Positions 27,329 to 36,502 of a stretch of 64,000 nt of DNA are shown piece after piece. The stretch is taken from NCBI GenBank assembly GCA_035502185.1, contig DATJUT010000045.1:1-64000 (forward strand), given 5' to 3'. Made by a program: the position numbers and the translations under genes. The notes under the pieces are model-generated. The model did not search any database. It was not told the DNA's origin and saw only the letters and a program-made list of their open reading frames with translations. The DNA comes from Gemmatimonadales bacterium (GTDB lineage: Bacteria > Gemmatimonadota > Gemmatimonadetes > Gemmatimonadales > JACORV01). Positions within the stretch are counted from its first letter, which is position 1, and every line of letters begins with the position of its first letter.

Positions 27329-28216
27329 TTACGAGACCTTCCGTTTCCGCTTCGCCGTCTCGGCGGGCTTCTCCAGCTTGAGGCGCGGCGCCCGCTTGGC
27401 CGGCTTGCGCTCCTCCGCCTCGGCCGCCTCGCCCCTGGCGCCCGCGCCCTTCGCCAGGCTCGCCTTCAGCGCCTCCATCAGGTCGATGATCTGGGTCTCC
27501 GGCGCCGCGGCCGGCTCGGAGGTGATCTCCTGGCCCTCGACCTTGCGCTGGATGCTGTCGAGCATCCGCTTCTTGACGTTGTCCTCGTACTTCGCCGGCT
27601 GGAACGTGTCGGACGCGCCCTGCTGGACGATCTGCATGGCGAGCGCCAGCTCGGCCTGCTTCACCTCGCCCTCGGGGATCGGCACCTCGGCGATGTCGCG
27701 GATCTCGTCCGCGTAGTGCAGCTGCTCCATCACCAGCCCGGCCCCCAGCGGGCGCACCATCACCAGGTACTGCTTGCCCCGGGACGCGAACTGGCCGAGC
27801 GCCGCGCGCTTGGTGACCTTGAGCGCCTCCGCCAGCAGCTTGTACGCGCGCTCGCCGCCCTTGTCCGGGCCGAGGAAGTACGCCTTGTCGAGCCACAGCC
27901 GGTCCACCTGCTCGGCCGGCACGAACTCCTGGATGTCCACCGCGCCCGTGGACTCCTCGCCCATCGCCTTCAGCTCGTCCGGCGTGAACAGCACGTACTG
28001 GCCCTTGGAGAACTCGTACCCCTTCACCATCTCGTCCTTCTCGACCTTCGCGCCGTCCTTGGGACACACGTACTGCTGCTTGAGGCGCGAGCCGCACGCC
28101 TTGTGCAGCCAGTTGAACGTGACGCCCGCCTGGGACTCGCTGGCCGAGAACAGCTTGATCGGCAGCGACACCAGGCCGAACGAGATCGTGGCCGAACCGA
28201 TTGGACGCGCTGGCAT
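27329..28216 (-). CDS. ku: Bacterial Ku, DNA end-binding protein
   Basis: 295 residues from MPARPIGSATISFGLVSLPIKLF, the invariant start of bacterial Ku. The homodimeric ring core runs to about 255 (VCPKDGAKVEKDEMVKGYEF, RKQYLVMVRPLGAGLVMEQLHY, FQPAKYEDNVKKRMLDSIQ). A Lys-rich basic tail after 255 (EERKPAKRAPRLKLEKPAETAKRKRK) is of the type that aids DNA threading and LigD binding. It starts double-strand break repair by non-homologous end joining with the divergent LigD. An in-frame ATG 39 bases upstream would add a non-conserved leader and is rejected. Confidence 0.95.
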   Translation of the reverse strand: MPARPIGSATISFGLVSLPIKLFSASESQAGVTFNWLHKACGSRLKQQYVCPKDGAKVEKDEMVKGYEFSKGQYVLFTPDELKAMGEESTGAVDIQEFVPAEQVDRLWLDKAYFLGPDKGGERAYKLLAEALKVTKRAALGQFASRGKQYLVMVRPLGAGLVMEQLHYADEIRDIAEVPIPEGEVKQAELALAMQIVQQGASDTFQPAKYEDNVKKRMLDSIQRKVEGQEITSEPAAAPETQIIDLMEALKASLAKGAGARGEAAEAEERKPAKRAPRLKLEKPAETAKRKRKVS

Positions 28217-28245
28217 AGGGGGCGGTATGATAAGAATTCTCAACC
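28217..28245. promoter_or_regulatory. 29-bp shared start region of ku and ligD
   Basis: Only 29 bases separate the two divergent start codons. TATGATA at 28226 reads as a -10 (TATGAT) for ligD, with TTGGAC 19 bases upstream inside ku, and as TATCAT for ku on the other strand. Neither gene has a ribosome site, so short-leader or leaderless transcripts are likely, and divergent transcription must be tightly linked. Confidence 0.4.
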
Positions 28246-30827
28246 ATGGGCGCAACCAGGAAGCCGGCCGCCGATGCGCTAAGCGCTTATCGCGCCAAGC
28301 GTTCCGCCGACGCCACGCCGGAGCCGTCCGGCATCGTCGCGGCCGTCCCGCGGGGCGGCCACCTGTTCGTCGTGCACCAGCACGCGGCTAGGCAGCTGCA
28401 CTTCGACCTCCGGCTCGAGATGGACGGGGTGCTGCGCTCGTGGGCCGTGCCCAAGGGGCCCTCGCGCAACCAGGCCGACAAGCGGCTGGCGGTGATGGTC
28501 GAGGACCACCCGCTCGAGTACGGCGACTTCGAAGGCATCATCCCCGAAGGCAACTACGGCGCGGGCGCGGTGATCGTGTGGGATCGCGGGATGTGGGTCC
28601 CGGTCGAGGACCCGCACGCGGGGCTGGAGAAGGGCAAGCTGCTCTTCGACCTCCGCGGCTACAAGCTCAAAGGCCGCTGGACGCTGGTGAAGATCAAGAA
28701 GAGCCACAAGGACTGGCTGCTGATCAAGGAACGCGACGCGCAGATGACGACCGGCGACGGCACGGTGTTTCCGGCCGGCTCGGTGCTGTCCGGCCTGCCG
28801 GTCGAGGTGCTCAAGGCGCGCACCGACGTGGCGGCGCCGCTGCGGGCGTCGCTGGAGCGGCTCGGCGCCCCGCGCCGGAAGCTGCGGGCGAAGGACGTGG
28901 AGCTGATGCTCGCCGAGCCGCGCGACGAGCCGTTCAGCAAGCCGGGCTGGATCTTCGAGCTGAAGCTCGACGGCTACCGGATGTTGGCGTCGCGCGAAGG
29001 CGGGGAAGGGAAGCTCACCACGCGCAACGGCAACGACCTCTCGGCGGCGTTCCCCGAAGTGGTGCGGTCGCTGGCGGCGCTGCCCTATGCGGACCTGGTG
29101 ATGGACGGCGAGCTGGTGGTGTACGACGACGCGGGCCGCCCCAGCTTCCACCGCCTCGGCGAGCGCGCGCGGATGTCCCGCGCCACCGACGTCCGCCGCT
29201 GGTCGGTGGAGCAGCCGGCGTCGCTGTTCCTGTTCGACCTGGTCGCGGCCGAGGGCTTCGACGCGCGGGGCCTGCCGCTGGTGGAGCGGAAGCAGCTGCT
29301 GCGGACCGTGGTGCCCGAGGTCGGCCCGCTGCGCTACCTCGAGCACTTCGAGACCGACGGCGTGGCGGTATACGCGCAGGTGACGAAGCTGGGGCTCGAG
29401 GGCATCGTGGCCAAGAAGGCCGACGCGCCGTACCGCGCGGGCCGGTCGCCGGCGTGGCTCAAGGTGCGCGCGGAGCGCACCGACGACTTCGTGGTGGTCG
29501 GCTTCACGCGGCCCAAGGGCTCGCGCGTGGGCTTCGGCGCGCTGCACCTCGCGATGTACGACCGGCCCGGCGGCGCGCTCGTCTACGCGGGGCGCGTGGG
29601 CACCGGCTTCGACACCGGCCAGCTGGAGGAGTACGCCGCGGCGCTCGAGGGCTCGCGGCGCCCGGACCCGCCGTGCGGCGGCGCCGTCCCCGCCGGCAGG
29701 GAGCACGTGTGGGTCGAGCCGCGCCTGGTGGCGGAGGTGCGGTTCCTGGAGTGGAGTCCGGACGGGCTGCTCAGGCAGCCGGCGTTCCTGAGGTTCCGGA
29801 GTGATAAACAGGCATCGGAGTGCGTGCGGCAGGGCGTAGGTGGTGGGTTGTCGGCCGTGGAAGAGGCCCCTTCACTACCACCCACCACCCACCACCCACC
29901 ACCAGCCTTCACGTTCACCAACCTGGACAAGGTCTTCTGGCCGCGCGAGGGCTACACCAAGGCCGACCTGATCGAGTTCTATCGCGCCATCGCGCCCTGG
30001 CTGCTGCCGTTTCTCGAGGACCGCCCGCTGGTGCTGACGCGCTACCCCGACGGGATCGAGGGCAAGTCGTTCTTCCAGAAGGATGCGCCGGCCTACGCGC
30101 ACGATTTCGTGCGTACCGTGCGGATGTGGAGCGCGGAGTCGCAGCGGGAGCTGAACTATTTCGTGTGCGACGGCGAGGCCTCGCTGCTCTACATCGCGAA
30201 CATGGCCGCGATCCCGTTGCACGTCTGGGGGAGCCGGGTCGCGACGCTGGAGACGCCGGACTGGTGCATCCTCGACCTCGATCCCAAGGACGCGCCGTTC
30301 GAGCACGTGGTGACGGTGGCGCGGGCGGTCCACGCGATGTGCGACGAGATCGCGCTGCCCTGCTTCGTGAAGACCAGCGGCTCCACCGGGCTCCACGTGC
30401 TGGTGCCGCTCGGCCGCCAATGCACCTTCGAGCAGGCGCGGACCCTGGGCGGCCTGCTGGCGCGGGTGGTGGCCGCCGAGCTGCCGGACATCGCCACCAT
30501 CACCCGCCAGGTCTCGAAGCGGGACGGCCGCGTGTATCTCGACTACGTGCAGAACGGCCACGGGCGCCTGCTCGCCGCGCCCTACAGCGTGCGGCCGGTG
30601 CCGGGGGCCCTGGTCTCGGCGCCGCTGGCATGGAGCGAGGTCGGGCCGAAGCTCAGCCTGGCGCAGTTCACCATCAGGACGATGCCGGCGCGGATGGAGA
30701 AGCTGCGCGGCGACCCGCTGCTGCCGGTCCTGGGCCTCGCGCCCGACCTCGTGGCGGCGCTCGGGCGTCTCAAGGAACGGCTGGACGCGGCGCGGGCGAA
30801 GCGGCCTGCGGCGCGGGCGGGGCGCAG

Positions 30828-30831
<4 letters not shown>
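28246..30831 (+). CDS. ligD: Multifunctional DNA ligase D (PE-LIG-POL order)
   Basis: 861 residues. Domains: 3-prime phosphoesterase (about 30-190; VVHQHAARQLHFDLRLEMDG), ATP-dependent ligase (about 205-525; nucleotidyl-lysine K240 in ELKLDGYR, then DGELVV and GIVAKKADAPYRAGRS), and primase-polymerase (about 557-850; WCILDLDPKDAPF with the metal aspartates, and KTSGSTGLHVLVPL). It repairs broken ends with Ku. The linker at about 530-556 is encoded by a heptamer-repeat element (29831-29903; HHPPP) unlike the rest of the protein, inserted in frame. The stop overlaps the next gene as GTGA. Confidence 0.95.
29831..29903. repeat. In-frame heptamer inverted-repeat element inside ligD
   Basis: Left arm: heptamers AGGGCGT, AGGTGGT and GGGTTGT (29831-29851). 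Right arm: three perfect tandem ACCACCC units plus a partial one (29877-29903), the reverse complement of GGGTGGT. Twenty-five bases lie between. The arms match the terminal repeats of the cassette at 61549-62041 (AGGTGGT, GGGTTGT against AGGTTGT, GGGTTGT). It is read through as the flexible linker between the LIG and POL domains. Confidence 0.7.
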
Positions 30832-31503
<672 letters not shown>

Positions 31504-31529
<26 letters not shown>

Positions 31530-32229
31530 ACTGGGCGGCGAGCTTGGGTCCCGCGCCGGCCTCCTCGTGCTTGAAGAACACGAAGGCGTCCTTCCAGGCC
31601 TGCGACGTCACCCGCCCGGCCCACCCGGCGAGGTCCGCCGCGGTGTAGCCGGCACGCCGCAGCCGGAGGTATCCCCAATCGGCGGTGGCGACGAACGGGA
31701 CCTGCAGCGCCTCCTTGTCGCCTTCCTCCGCGGGGTCCGCATCGGCGACGCACAGCGAGGCGTTGTGGCCCCTGAGTGCGGTGAAGACCTCGTCGTCGAA
31801 CCAGGAGGCGTGACGGAACTCGAAGGCGGCGCGCCAGGCCCGCGGCACCAGCGCGAGGAAGTCCACCAGGCGCGGCAGGTCCTTCTTGAGGTTGGGGGGC
31901 AGCTGGAACAGGGTCGGGCCCAGCCTGGGGCCGAGCACGTTGGCGACGCGCAGGAAGTACTCGACCTCGCCGGACACGTCCTTCAGGCGCTTGAAGTGGG
32001 TGATCTTCTGCGACGCCTTCAGCACGAAGGTGAAGCTCTCGGGCACCTCGGCGGCCCAGGCGAGCAGGATCTTCTCCGAGGGCATCCGGTAGAAGGTGTT
32101 GTTGATCTCCACCGTCCCGAACCGCTCGCCGTAGTATCGCAGCATCCCGTCGGCCGGCAGGTCCGCGGGGTAGAACGTGCCCTTCCATTCCTTGTAGGCA
32201 TAGCCGCTGGTGCCGACGGCGATGCGCAT
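31504..32229 (-). CDS. DUF72 TIM-barrel protein
   Basis: 241 residues. Clear DUF72/YecE features: VGTSGYAYKEWKGTFYP at the N-terminus, VEINNTFYRMPSEK, FTFVLKASQKITHFKRL, LGPTLFQLPPNLKKDLPRL and FVFFKHEEAGAGPKLAAQF. The fold is a TIM barrel; biochemical function in bacteria is not established, though nucleic-acid processing has been suggested. It is divergent from the dienelactone hydrolase gene and overlaps the convergent hydrolase at its 3-prime end. Confidence 0.92.
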
Positions 32230-32264
32230 CCGAACCTCGACGTTCCGGGAAGAGGAGGTAGTCT

Positions 32265-33089
32265 ATGCCGAAGCGGGGAATCCTCAAGACGGTCCTCTCG
32301 CTCCTGGCCGTGCCGGCCGGCGCCGCCGCGGCGCAGGGGCTGCCGCCGGGCGAGGACAGCGCCGTGGCTCGGCTCAATGCGTCCCCTCGCCACGGCGAGT
32401 GGGTGGCCTACGACGCGGGCGGCGGCGACAGCGTGAAGGCGTGGATCGTGTACCCGGAGCGGAGCGACCGGGCGCCGGTGGTGGTGGTGATCCACGAGAT
32501 CTTCGGCCTCACCGACTGGATCCGCGCGGTCAGCGACCAGCTCGCGGCCGAGGGCTTCATCGCCATCGCGCCGGACCTGCTCACGGGCAAAGGCCCGAAC
32601 GGCGGCGGCACGTCGTCGGTGGACCGGCAGGGCGCCATCGCGCTGATCCAGGCGCTGAAGCCCGACGAGGTGCAGCGCCGGCTGCGGGCGGCGGGCGAGT
32701 ACGCGATGGCGCAGCCGGCCGCCCGCAAGGTCGCCGGGAGCGTCGGCTTCTGCTGGGGTGGCTCGACCAGCTTCGCGTTCGCCACGAGCTGGCCGGACCT
32801 GGGGGCCGCGGCCGTCTACTACGGCACGCCGCCGGCCGACGACGCGATGGCACGGATCCACGCTCCGGTCTACGGCTTCTACGGCGGCGACGACGCTCGC
32901 GTGACCAGCACCGTCGAGCCTGCGCGCGCGGCGATGCAGCGCCTCGGCAAGCGCTACGAGCCCCACGTCTACGAGGGAGCGGGGCACGGGTTCTTGCGCG
33001 ACCAGGCGGGGAGGAACGGAGCGAACCTGAAGGCGGCGCAGGCGGCGTGGCCGGCGACGGTGGCATTCCTGCGGGCGGAGCTGAAGTAA
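32265..33089 (+). CDS. Exported dienelactone hydrolase-family enzyme
   Basis: 274 residues with a probable signal peptide (to about residue 24), unusual since most DLH proteins are cytosolic. The DLH triad is intact: C163 in GFCWGG, Asp in GGDDARV (D209/D210) and H241 in GAGHGF; VVVVIHEIFGLTDWIRAVSDQLAAEGF is the family oxyanion block. A strong site, GAGGAGG, is just before the ATG. Substrates of exported members are unknown; cyclic esters are typical. It is followed by a short-chain-type oxidoreductase 22 bases later. Confidence 0.88.
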   Translation: MPKRGILKTVLSLLAVPAGAAAAQGLPPGEDSAVARLNASPRHGEWVAYDAGGGDSVKAWIVYPERSDRAPVVVVIHEIFGLTDWIRAVSDQLAAEGFIAIAPDLLTGKGPNGGGTSSVDRQGAIALIQALKPDEVQRRLRAAGEYAMAQPAARKVAGSVGFCWGGSTSFAFATSWPDLGAAAVYYGTPPADDAMARIHAPVYGFYGGDDARVTSTVEPARAAMQRLGKRYEPHVYEGAGHGFLRDQAGRNGANLKAAQAAWPATVAFLRAELK

Positions 33090-33111
33090 GCCGCCGGTCT
33101 CGGGTCCCCCT

Positions 33112-33747
33112 ATGCGCGCTCTCCTCGTCGGTGCCACCGGCCTCGTCGGCCGCGAGATGCTCAAGCTCCTCGTCGACGAGCCGGCCTGCACCCGGATCAT
33201 CGTCCTCGCCCGGCGACCCCTGCCGTCGCCGCCGGCCAAGGTCGAGGCCCACGTCGTGGACTTCGATCATCTCGAGGCCGCGGCGTCGCTCGTGGACGCC
33301 GACGCGGTGTTCTGCGCCCTCGGCACGACGATGCGACAGGCCGGATCGCAGGAGCGGTTCCGCCGGGTGGACTACGGCTATGCGCTCGCGGTCGCGAGGC
33401 TCGCGCGCGAGCGGGGCGCGCGGCAGTTCCTGCTCGTGAGCGCGCTCGGGGCCGACGCCCGCTCGCGGATCTTCTACAACCGGGTCAAGGGCGAGCTGGA
33501 AGAGGCCGTGCTCGCCCTTGGCTATCCGGGCGTGACCATCGTGCGGCCGTCGCTCCTGCTCGGCGAGCGCGAGGAGTTCCGCCTCGGCGAGCGGATCTTC
33601 GCGCACCTCGGGTGGCTCGTGCCGCGACGCTTCAAGCCGGTGCGCGCGGCGTCGGTGGCGGCGGCGCTGGTGCGCTCGGCCGTCGAGGGCGCGCCGGGAG
33701 TGCGAATCGTCGAGTCGAGGGACATTCAGGGACACGCCGGCGGCTAG
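33112..33747 (+). CDS. NAD(P)-binding atypical SDR protein (HTATIP2/YwnB-like)
   Basis: 211 residues. The N-terminal Rossmann motif is LLVGATGLVGREMLKLLV. The core contains DAVFCALGTTMRQAGSQERFRRVDYGYALAVARLARERGARQFLLVSALGAD and a later Y-x3-K (YNRVKGELEEAV), all typical of this atypical SDR group. It has no clear substrate and may act as a redox sensor or quinone-type reductase. It probably shares a transcript with the hydrolase upstream. The 108-base gap after it contains the unmarked start region of the hydrogenase operon. Confidence 0.85.
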   Translation: MRALLVGATGLVGREMLKLLVDEPACTRIIVLARRPLPSPPAKVEAHVVDFDHLEAAASLVDADAVFCALGTTMRQAGSQERFRRVDYGYALAVARLARERGARQFLLVSALGADARSRIFYNRVKGELEEAVLALGYPGVTIVRPSLLLGEREEFRLGERIFAHLGWLVPRRFKPVRAASVAAALVRSAVEGAPGVRIVESRDIQGHAGG

Positions 33748-33855
33748 GCCCTGTCAATCACGACTCCATTCACGCCGTATCCCGTCCGCAGTGCTTGATG
33801 GACGAACCACGCCTCCGCGCCCCCCGGCACGCTCATTGCGCTCTCTCGTAGTTGA
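33748..33855 (+). promoter_or_regulatory. Upstream region of the hydrogenase operon
   Basis: This 108-base gap must hold the operon promoter. I see TTGAT half-sites (33787 region) but no complete FNR/CRP dyad, no good -35/-10 pair and no ribosome site before the ATG at 33856, so the first gene may be leaderless or its start may be slightly different. Confidence 0.25.
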
Positions 33856-34896
33856 ATGGACAACGAGATCTACCGGCTCCCGCGGGAGCGGCTGGATGGC
33901 CTGATCGAGCGGCTGGGGCGCGACTACCGGGTCGTGGGGCCCGTGAAGCACGGGGGGACGTGGGCCTGGACGGACGTTCGACCCGGCATGCCGCTCGCGC
34001 TCGACTATCCCACGACCATGCTGCCGCCCCGCCAGTTCTTCGCCCCGCCCCGCGAGACGCTGTTCCACTACCGCCGGGGTGGTGACGGGCGCTTCGTCTT
34101 CGACGAGCCCGGGACCGAGCGGCCGGTCGCGCTCGTCGGCGTGCACGGCTGTGACCTCACGGCCCTCCGGGTGCTGCGCGCCTTCCACGAGTCCAGCTGC
34201 CGCGACCGGCTGGTGCCGGGGCGGCTCGACCGCTCCTTCGTCGTCGGTCTCGCCTGCTGGACGCCGTGCCTCCCGGAATCGTTCTGCCGCGACATGGGCA
34301 GCCTCGAGAACGAGAGTCCCGCGTCGCTGTACCTGTGGGACGTCGGGAGCGTGTTCCTCGCACGGGTCCAGTCGGCCCGCGGCCGCGAGGTCCTCAAGGA
34401 CGTGACGGCGCTCGAAGCGGCGACGCCGGAGGAGCTGGTGGCGCTGCGCAAGCGGCTCCGCGCCAGGCCCGAGGCGTTCCCCGCGCAGCTGCAGTTCGCG
34501 CCGGAGCGGCTCGCGACGTCGCTCAAGGCGGCGGAGTCGGACATCCTGTGGGAGGCGACGGCCGACCGGTGTCTCTCCTGCGGGCGCTGCAACCTGGTGT
34601 GCCCGACGTGCACCTGCTTCGACGTCAGCGATCGGGCGTCGCTGGGCGGCGGCGACGGGACGCGGACCCGCGCGTGGACCGGGTGCCAGGTGCCGGGCTT
34701 CTCGCGGGTGGCCGGCGGCCACGATTTCCGGCCGACGCGGGCGCAGCAGCTGCGCTACCGGATCTTCCGCAAGGGCAAGTACATGCCGGAGCGGTACGGG
34801 ATCGTGGGCTGCACCGGCTGCGGGCGCTGCGCCACGCACTGCCCGACGCGCATCTCGATCCGGGACATCTTCGTGCAGGTGGGGAGAGCGCCCTGA
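33856..34896 (+). CDS. hydB: Group 3b [NiFe] hydrogenase beta subunit (Fe-S electron-transfer)
   Basis: 346 residues. The first 230 residues carry CDLTALRVL and ACWTPCLPESFC-type patches seen in HydB/AsrA. Two [4Fe-4S] ferredoxin motifs follow: CLSCGRCNLVCPTC (about 238-251) and CTGCGRCATHCP (about 318-329). It passes electrons between the flavin subunit and the hydrogenase core of the cytosolic NADP-linked sulfhydrogenase. It is first in an operon in the classical order beta-gamma-delta-alpha; the stop overlaps the next ATG by one base. Confidence 0.92.
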   Translation: MDNEIYRLPRERLDGLIERLGRDYRVVGPVKHGGTWAWTDVRPGMPLALDYPTTMLPPRQFFAPPRETLFHYRRGGDGRFVFDEPGTERPVALVGVHGCDLTALRVLRAFHESSCRDRLVPGRLDRSFVVGLACWTPCLPESFCRDMGSLENESPASLYLWDVGSVFLARVQSARGREVLKDVTALEAATPEELVALRKRLRARPEAFPAQLQFAPERLATSLKAAESDILWEATADRCLSCGRCNLVCPTCTCFDVSDRASLGGGDGTRTRAWTGCQVPGFSRVAGGHDFRPTRAQQLRYRIFRKGKYMPERYGIVGCTGCGRCATHCPTRISIRDIFVQVGRAP

Positions 34897-35723
34897 TGGC
34901 CCAGGCCTCGATGATCCCCCAGCCCTGCCGCATCGTGTCGGCCGTCGCGCACAACGCCCGGGACGTCCACTTCGTGGTGGAGGCGCCGGCGGGCTTCGCG
35001 CCCGAGCCGGGCCAGTTCGTGATGGTCTCCGTGCCCGGCATCGGCGAGGCGCCGTTCTCGCTGGCCGCGCTGCCGGGCGAGGGGACGGCGGAGGGCTGCT
35101 TCGAGATGCTGATCCGCCGCGTCGGCCGGCTGACGAACCTGATCACCCGGCTGCAGGCGAACGACCTGCTGTACGTCCGCGGGCCGTACGGGCGGCGCGT
35201 CGAATGGGACCAGTTCGAGGAGTCGAACCTGGTCCTCCTGGCGGGCGGCCTCGGCCTGGCGCCGCTGCGCTCGTTCGTGCGCCGCGCGCTCGGGCGCCGC
35301 GACCGGTTCGGGCGCATCGACCTGCTGGTGGGCGCGCGCAGCCCCGACGAGCTGCTGTTCCGCACCGACCTGCTGGTGTGGGCCTCGCGGCAGGACGACG
35401 TCCACGTGCACCTCACGGTGGATGCGGCGCGCGAGGGCTGGGACGGGCGCATCGGGGTCATCACCTCGCTGCTGGACGGCCTCGCCCTCGACAGCGCCCG
35501 CACGGTCGCGTTCCTGTGCGGGCCGCCGGTGATGTACCGCCACTGCCTGCGGCGCCTGCTGGCGATGGGCCTGTACGAGCACAACGTCTGGCTCACGCTG
35601 GAGCGCCGGATGAAGTGCGGGCTGGGCCTGTGCGGCAACTGCCAGATGGACGGGCACTACCTGTGCTGCGAGGGGCCGCTGGTGAGCTGGCGCGAGGTGC
35701 GCGGCCTGCGGGAGGTGGTGTGA
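34896..35723 (+). CDS. hydG: Group 3b hydrogenase gamma subunit (FAD/NAD(P)H oxidoreductase)
   Basis: 275 residues. FAD domain about 10-105 (PGQFVMVSVPGIGEAPFSLA), NAD(P) domain about 108-225 (LAGGLGLAPLRSF, FLCGPPVMYRHCL), and a C-terminal [2Fe-2S] site with four Cys (KCGLGLCGNCQMDGHYLCC). This is the subunit that exchanges electrons with NADP(H). Start ATG overlaps the previous stop (TGATG), and its own stop overlaps the next start the same way, so all four structural genes are translationally coupled. Confidence 0.93.
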   Translation: MAQASMIPQPCRIVSAVAHNARDVHFVVEAPAGFAPEPGQFVMVSVPGIGEAPFSLAALPGEGTAEGCFEMLIRRVGRLTNLITRLQANDLLYVRGPYGRRVEWDQFEESNLVLLAGGLGLAPLRSFVRRALGRRDRFGRIDLLVGARSPDELLFRTDLLVWASRQDDVHVHLTVDAAREGWDGRIGVITSLLDGLALDSARTVAFLCGPPVMYRHCLRRLLAMGLYEHNVWLTLERRMKCGLGLCGNCQMDGHYLCCEGPLVSWREVRGLREVV

Positions 35724-36502
35724 TGCGGCCCCGGGTCGCGTTCTTCTCGTTCGGCTCCTGCGAGGGGTGCCAGCTGCAGGTGCTCTCGGTGGAGGACGTG
35801 CTGCTCGATCTCCTGGGCGCGGTCGAAGTGGTGAACTTCCGCGAGGCCATGGACGACCGGCGCGACGACTATGACATCGCGTTCGTCGAGGGCTCGGTGA
35901 TCCGTCCGGAGGACGTGGCCGAGCTGCGGGAGGTTCGCGGCCACGCCCGGATCCTCGTGGCCATCGGGGCCTGCGCCTGCCTGGGCGGCGTGAACGCGAT
36001 CCGCAACCGGCGCCCGCTGACTGAGCTGGCGCGCGAGGTGTACGAGGGCCGCGAGGACGGGGTGTTCGCCGCGCTGCCGGACGCGAGCCCGCTCGCCGCG
36101 GTGGTGCAGGTCGACTACGAGATCCGGGGCTGTCCGATCGACCGGCCCGAGTTCCTCGAGGCCGTGCGCTCGCTGCTGGCCGGCACCGTCCCTTTCGTGC
36201 CGCCCCACGCCGTGTGCGTGGAGTGCACGCTCCGGGGCACGCCCTGCCTGCTGGAGGCCGGCGTCGCGTGCCTGGGCTCGGTCGCCCGCGCGGGCTGCGG
36301 CGCCGTCTGCCCCGCGTACGGCGCACCCTGCGAGGCGTGCCGCGGCTTCCACGACGTGCCGAACTTCGAGGCGCTGGGCGAAGCGTTCCTCCGCCACGGG
36401 CTGCCCCGCGCCACGGCGGCCGAGAAGCTCGAGCTGTTCAACAACTATCGCGAGGTGCGCCAGGCATGGGAGCCAACCGTGCCGTCGTCGTCCGCCACGT
36501 AA
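35723..36502 (+). CDS. hydD: Group 3b hydrogenase small (delta) subunit
   Basis: 259 residues. Cysteines for three [4Fe-4S] clusters are present: proximal cluster Cys in SCEGCQLQVL, GACACLGG and RGCPIDRPEF, then CVECTLRGTPC and a C-terminal CPAYGAPCEACRG set. There is no Tat signal, so the enzyme is cytosolic, as expected for group 3. The end of the gene overlaps the large-subunit start by 37 bases, a longer overlap than elsewhere in the operon. Confidence 0.93.
   Translation: MRPRVAFFSFGSCEGCQLQVLSVEDVLLDLLGAVEVVNFREAMDDRRDDYDIAFVEGSVIRPEDVAELREVRGHARILVAIGACACLGGVNAIRNRRPLTELAREVYEGREDGVFAALPDASPLAAVVQVDYEIRGCPIDRPEFLEAVRSLLAGTVPFVPPHAVCVECTLRGTPCLLEAGVACLGSVARAGCGAVCPAYGAPCEACRGFHDVPNFEALGEAFLRHGLPRATAAEKLELFNNYREVRQAWEPTVPSSSAT

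Noticed and set aside
29831-29903. Frameshift or assembly error in ligD at the repeat
   Set aside because: The frame stays open through it and both flanking domains are in the same frame with all motifs, so it is a tolerated linker insertion.
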